From positions 3,207,001-3,271,000 of the forward strand of contig NZ_LT629735.1 in the NCBI RefSeq assembly GCF_900104925.1: 64,000 nt of DNA. The letters run 5' to 3'. A model generated the notes under the pieces. It did no database searches and was not told where the DNA came from. It was given only the letters and a program-made list of their open reading frames with translations. Positions 57,344 through 64,000 of this stretch are shown one piece after another. Made by a program: the position numbers and the translations under genes. The DNA comes from Opitutus sp. GAS368. GTDB lineage: Bacteria; Verrucomicrobiota; Verrucomicrobiia; Opitutales; Opitutaceae. Each line of letters opens with the position of its first letter. Positions within the stretch are counted from its first letter, which is position 1.

Positions 57344-60300
57344 GGCGAGGAAGGAGGCAAACCGGTTCGGGCCGCGCCCGTTTGCGTCCGGTCGAGGCAG
57401 CGGCGCAACCGGGCGCTGAGCGTGCGGACATGCGGCTCCATGAAGATCTTTTCATGCGCCCCCGGCACGTTCACCACCTCGACGCCGCCGCCGGCCAGGC
57501 GGCCCCAGCCGAACTGTGGGTCGAACGAACAGAGGAACGGCTGGCCGCGGGTGCGGAAAAGCGTGACGCGGCCGGGATAGGGGCCGGACCGGTGGGACCA
57601 CAGCGCGCGCAGGTGGACCTTCCACAGCTGGATCTCGATCTCGGGGAACAGCGCGACGTCGATGACCTCGTCGAGGTCGATGTCCTCCTGCGCCGGGAGG
57701 GGCGGCCGCCGGCGGAAGCGCCGGGCGAGTTTCCGCCACAGGGTGCGTGATTTCCGCCCGACGAAACGCCGGCGCTCGGCCGGCGGCTGGCCCAGGAAGT
57801 CCCGCAGCCAGTAGGTCGTGTTTATCGCGAAACGGAGCAGGAAGACCGGCCGCCACCACGGGATGCTCTGGTAGAACCCGTCGGCGGGGGCGCTGTCGAG
57901 CAGGGCCAGCAGGGCGATCTCCTCGCCCCGGGCGTGCAACTGCCGCGCCATCTCGTAGGCGACGTTGCCGCCGAAGCAGTAGCCGCCCAGGTAATAGGGT
58001 CCGTGCGGCTGCACGGCGCGGATTTCCTGCACATAGTGCGCGGCCATGTCCTCGAGGCGGGTGAATTCGGTCCCGCCCCGCATCGCGCGGGACTCCAGCG
58101 CATAGACCGGCTGGTCGGGCCCGAGGTGTGGCACCAGGTTGGTGTAGGTCCACAGGTTGCCGCCGCCGGCGCCGTGCACGAAGAAAACCGGCGGGCGGGC
58201 GCCCTTCGGCTGGAGGGCGACGAGGGACGAGCCGTCGTCGCCCGTCCCGTCCAGGCGCAGCTGGCGGGCGAGCTGCCCGACCGTGGGCGCCTGGAAGAGC
58301 GTGGCCAGCGGCATCTTCCGGCCCAATTCCGTCTCGATCTGCGCGAAGAGTCGCACGCCCGCGAGCGAGTGCCCGCCGAGCGCGAAGAAATTGTCGTGGA
58401 TGCCGACCGGCGACACGCCGAGCACCCGCTCCCAGATCCTGGCCAGCTGCGCCTCGGTGCTGTCCCGGGGCGGGCTGTAGCCGGGGTCGGGGCCGATGCC
58501 CTTGCTTTCGGGGGCGGGCAAGGCGGCGTGGTCCACCTTGCCGTTGGCGTTGAGCGGCAGTTCGTCGAGGAAGACGAAGGCGGCCGGCACCATGTAGTCG
58601 GGCAGTTTTTGCTGGAGATACGACCGCAACTCCGCGGGCGCCGGAACCGGCGGCAGGGCGGTGACGTAGGCGACGAGGCGTTTTTCGCTGCTGGCTGCGC
58701 CGGGACGCGCGACCACGACCGCCTGGCGCACCGCCGGGTGCTGCTCGAGCACGGTATCGATCTCCTCCAGCTCGATGCGGAAGCCCCGGATCTTCACCTG
58801 CCGGTCGATCCGGCCGAGGAACTCGATGCTGCCGTCCGGCCGCCAGCGGACCCGGTCGCCCGTCCGGTAGAGGCGGGCCCCCGGCCGCGCACTGAAGGGA
58901 TGCGGCACGAATTTCTCTTCCGTCAGCTCCGGCTGGGCCAGGTAGCCGGTGGCCAGGCCGTCCCCGCCGGCGTAAAGCTCGCCCGGCACGCCCACCGGCA
59001 CGGGCTGCCGCGCGGCGTCGAGGATGAAGACCTGGGTGTTGGCGATGGGCCGGCCGATCGGCACGGAGCCGCCCGCCGGGGCCGGGTGGCTGATCCGGTG
59101 GCAGCAGGTGAAGGTGGTGTTCTCGGTGGGGCCGTAACCGTTGATCAGCCGCGTGCCGTCCAGTTTCTCCAGCGCGCGGGCCACGTGCGCGGCGGAGAGC
59201 ACATCGCCGCCCGCCAGCAGCTGGCGCACGCCGCGCAGGTTCTCCAGCTGGTGGTCGACCATCTGGTGGAACAGGCCGGCCGTGAGCCAGAGCGTCGTGA
59301 CCTGGTTTTCCCGGATGAAATGGCCGAGCTCGGCCAGGGACGGCAGCCCGGCCGGGAAAACCACGAGCCGGCCGCCGTTCAGCAGCGCGCCCCAGATCTC
59401 GAGGGTCGAGGCGTCGAAGCCGACGGGCGCGAACTGCAGGAAGGTTTCGTCCGGGCCGAAATGCGCGTAGTCCGCCCCCTGCACCAGCCGGACGACGCCG
59501 CGGTGCCGGACGCAGACCCCCTTGGGCCGGCCGGTCGAGCCCGAGGTGTAGCTGACATAAGCGAGCGATTCCGCGGTGGCCACGGGCGCCAGCTCCCCGC
59601 TGCTTTCCCGGCCGATGGGCCCGTCGCTCGTGTCGAGGCAGACCACATACGGTGAATGGCGCACCGGGCCGGAGACCAAGGGTTCGACGAACCCGTTCAC
59701 CGCGGCGCGAAGCTTTTCCTCGGTCAGCAGCACCGGGGCCTGGGTTTCCTGCAGCATGGAGGCCAGGCGCTCCCGCGGGTAGGCGGGATCGAGGGAAACG
59801 TAGGCGCAGCCGGCCTTCACGATGCCGAGCAGGGCGGCGATCAGGTCGGCCGAGCGCTCGAGACAGACCGCCACCAGCGATCCCGGGCCGGCGCCGAGCC
59901 GGCGCACGTAGCGGGCGATCTGGTTGGCGCGGGCGTCGAGCTGCCGGTAGGTCAGCGCGCGGCCGGCCTGCCGCACGGCGACGGCATCGGGCGTGCGGGC
60001 GGCCTGCGCCGCGAAGAGCCCGCCGATGGTGGCGTCGTGCGGATAGTCCGTGCGCGGGCCGCACCAGTCGTCGAGGATCTGGCGTTGCTCCGCGGGGGTC
60101 AGCAGGGGCAGCGCGGAGAGCCGGCGCCGCGGGTCGGCGACGATCCCCTCCAGCAGCGTGCGGAAATGCCCGAGCAGGCGGACGATGGTGTCGGGCTCGA
60201 ACAGGTCGGTGCGGTATTCCATCGCCGCGTGGAGCCCCTGCGGCAGCTCGGTGAGCGAGAGCGTGAGGTCGAACTTGGCGGTGCCGTTGTCGAGGTCGAG

Positions 60301-61551
60301 CGGCTGGATCCCGAGGCCGGCCGCCTGCGGGAGCGGGGCGGCGGCACTTTGCAGGACGAACATCACCTGGAAGAACGGATTGCGGCCGGGGCTGCGGTCG
60401 GGCTGCAGTTCCTCGACGAGCTTCTCGAACGGCAGTTCCTGGTGGGCGAAGGCCCCGAGCGCGGTCTCCCGCGTGCGCGCGAGGAGCTCGCGGAACGTGG
60501 GGTCGCCCGCGAGGTCGCCGCGCAGGACCAGGGTGTTCACGAAGAAGCCGACCAGCTTCTCCAGCTCCAGCTGCGGCCGGCCCGCGACACACGACCCGAT
60601 GGCGATGTCATCCTGCCCGGTGTAACGGTGGAGCAGGGCCTGGAAGGCGGCCAGGAGCGTCATGAACAGCGTGACACCCTCGCGCTGGCTCAGGGCCTTG
60701 AGCGCGTGGGTGAGGCCCGGTGACAGCGGCACCGCTTGCATGGCGCCGCGCGTGGTGGGCGTGACCGGCCGCGGCCGGTCCGTGGGCAGGTCAAGCGCCG
60801 GCACCGCGGCGACCTGGTCCCGCCAATAGGCCAGCGGTTTCTCCAGCTCCGCGGCCTGGAGGGTCTCGCGTTCCCAGACGGCGTAGTCCGCATACTGGAT
60901 CGGGAGCCCGGCCAGCGGGGCCGGCCGGCCGGCGGCGAACCCCTCGTAGCGTTCGGCGAATTCGCGAAAGATGATGCCCAGCGACCAGCCGTCGGAGATG
61001 ATATGGTGCATCGTCAGCAGCAGGGCGTGATCGGCCGGGCCGAGCCGCACGAGCAGGGCGCGGAGCAGCAGGTCGCCCGCGAGGTCGAACGGCCGGGCGG
61101 CCTCGGCCCGGAGCACGCGCTGGAGTTCCGTGTCGCGGGCCGGATCTGCGAGCGCCGAGAGATCGACCAGCACCGGCTCCAGCCAGCGTTCAGGGGCGAT
61201 GACCTGCACCGGGCTGCCCTCGTGCGTGGTGAAATTCGTGCGGAAGGCCTCGTGGCGCCGGATAAGGTCGTTGAGGCTCAGCGTGAGGGCGGACCGGTCG
61301 AGTTCGCCGGTGAGGCGCACCGCCTGGTAGATGTTGTAGACGGCCTGGTCGGGATAGAGCTGGCCGAGGAACCACAGGCGTTCCTGGGCGAACGACAGGG
61401 GCAGGTGGTCGCGCGGGGTCCGCGGGCGGATGCCCGGCGGCCGTTGCCGCAGGTAGGCGGCCGAGCGCGCGCCCTGCAGGCGCTTCTCCAGGAGCGCGCG
61501 CTGGGCGCCGGTGAGTTCCTGTCGCTGGAGCGTGAGTTGTTCGTTGGTCAT
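57340..61551 (-). CDS. Terminal NRPS module C-A-T-TE (predicted Val-like specificity)
   Basis: A 1403-residue synthetase. Condensation domain: SFAQERLWFL and HHIISDGWS (H182, H183, D187 intact). Adenylation domain: YTSGSTGRPKG (about 668-678), GYGPTEN, YRTGD, and the terminal NGKVD with the conserved Lys. Carrier domain: FFALGGHSLAG with S1062 as pantetheine site. Thioesterase: VFFVHGAGGGNLW and GGYCFGG, where C1192 replaces the usual Ser nucleophile. By alignment with the neighbouring A domain, the specificity residues read D-A-L-W-L-G-G-T-F-K, close to the known Val code DAFWIGGTFK. It is 4 bp downstream of the first synthetase gene and is followed by the exporter. It would add the last residue and release the product. 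Confidence 0.93.
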   Translation of the reverse strand: MTNEQLTLQRQELTGAQRALLEKRLQGARSAAYLRQRPPGIRPRTPRDHLPLSFAQERLWFLGQLYPDQAVYNIYQAVRLTGELDRSALTLSLNDLIRRHEAFRTNFTTHEGSPVQVIAPERWLEPVLVDLSALADPARDTELQRVLRAEAARPFDLAGDLLLRALLVRLGPADHALLLTMHHIISDGWSLGIIFREFAERYEGFAAGRPAPLAGLPIQYADYAVWERETLQAAELEKPLAYWRDQVAAVPALDLPTDRPRPVTPTTRGAMQAVPLSPGLTHALKALSQREGVTLFMTLLAAFQALLHRYTGQDDIAIGSCVAGRPQLELEKLVGFFVNTLVLRGDLAGDPTFRELLARTRETALGAFAHQELPFEKLVEELQPDRSPGRNPFFQVMFVLQSAAAPLPQAAGLGIQPLDLDNGTAKFDLTLSLTELPQGLHAAMEYRTDLFEPDTIVRLLGHFRTLLEGIVADPRRRLSALPLLTPAEQRQILDDWCGPRTDYPHDATIGGLFAAQAARTPDAVAVRQAGRALTYRQLDARANQIARYVRRLGAGPGSLVAVCLERSADLIAALLGIVKAGCAYVSLDPAYPRERLASMLQETQAPVLLTEEKLRAAVNGFVEPLVSGPVRHSPYVVCLDTSDGPIGRESSGELAPVATAESLAYVSYTSGSTGRPKGVCVRHRGVVRLVQGADYAHFGPDETFLQFAPVGFDASTLEIWGALLNGGRLVVFPAGLPSLAELGHFIRENQVTTLWLTAGLFHQMVDHQLENLRGVRQLLAGGDVLSAAHVARALEKLDGTRLINGYGPTENTTFTCCHRISHPAPAGGSVPIGRPIANTQVFILDAARQPVPVGVPGELYAGGDGLATGYLAQPELTEEKFVPHPFSARPGARLYRTGDRVRWRPDGSIEFLGRIDRQVKIRGFRIELEEIDTVLEQHPAVRQAVVVARPGAASSEKRLVAYVTALPPVPAPAELRSYLQQKLPDYMVPAAFVFLDELPLNANGKVDHAALPAPESKGIGPDPGYSPPRDSTEAQLARIWERVLGVSPVGIHDNFFALGGHSLAGVRLFAQIETELGRKMPLATLFQAPTVGQLARQLRLDGTGDDGSSLVALQPKGARPPVFFVHGAGGGNLWTYTNLVPHLGPDQPVYALESRAMRGGTEFTRLEDMAAHYVQEIRAVQPHGPYYLGGYCFGGNVAYEMARQLHARGEEIALLALLDSAPADGFYQSIPWWRPVFLLRFAINTTYWLRDFLGQPPAERRRFVGRKSRTLWRKLARRFRRRPPLPAQEDIDLDEVIDVALFPEIEIQLWKVHLRALWSHRSGPYPGRVTLFRTRGQPFLCSFDPQFGWGRLAGGGVEVVNVPGAHEKIFMEPHVRTLSARLRRCLDRTQTGAARTGLPPSSP

Positions 61552-61555
61552 GGGA

Positions 61556-64000
<2,445 letters not shown>

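Overview
The window is high-GC DNA from a Gram-negative bacterium. Outer-membrane barrel and LolA-type proteins, a type II secretion system, large secreted cellulases and a 34-residue lysine-rich protein point to Verrucomicrobiota, probably an Opitutaceae-like lineage. That placement is inference; no rRNA or tRNA gene was seen.

Layout. 0-4 kb: small basic protein, rhodanese, mannose-1-phosphate guanylyltransferase, ruvX, a GxxExxY protein between inverted repeats, and truA. 3.7-9.0 kb: an HxlR repressor divergent from a MacB/Lol-like export operon (secreted protein, ABC ATPase, FtsX permease, LolA-like protein, outer-membrane protein), with a 20-bp palindrome between them. 9.1-12 kb: subtilisin-like protease with S-layer-like repeats. 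12.2-19.3 kb: a 2355-residue multidomain GH9 cellulase. 19.6-20.3 kb: an internally deleted Pls/PosA-type NRPS remnant. 21.3-26.3 kb: a complete stressosome set (rsbR-S-T-X) followed by a PAS histidine kinase and a NarL-type regulator. 26.5-29.9 kb: a second GH9 cellulase ending in a GlyGly-CTERM-like tail. 30-42 kb: exopolysaccharide genes (glycosyltransferases, sugar-phosphate transferase, polymerase/ligase, deacetylase, phosphatase-superfamily protein). 42.3-54.8 kb: type II secretion genes in two converging blocks (gspC-like, G, H, I, J, K, L, M and rhombosortase on plus; gspD, E, F on minus) with a toxin-antitoxin pair between them. 54.9-64 kb: a minus-strand NRPS operon (two synthetases, cyclic-peptide-type exporter, phosphopantetheinyl transferase) running off the right edge.

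How parts fit. The T2SS would move folded enzymes such as the cellulases and protease across the outer membrane. The rhombosortase beside it is the expected processing enzyme for the GlyGly-CTERM cellulase. The specificity residues of the two NRPS adenylation domains read as Ala (code DLFNNALTYK) and Val-like (DALWLGGTFK), and the terminal thioesterase has a Cys nucleophile in place of Ser.

Most striking observation: four of the five pseudopilin genes (gspG, H, I, K) carry repeat DNA translated inside the prepilin leader, the part expected to be cut off by prepilin peptidase. Three different repeat types are involved, and each has other copies or relatives in non-coding DNA of this window.
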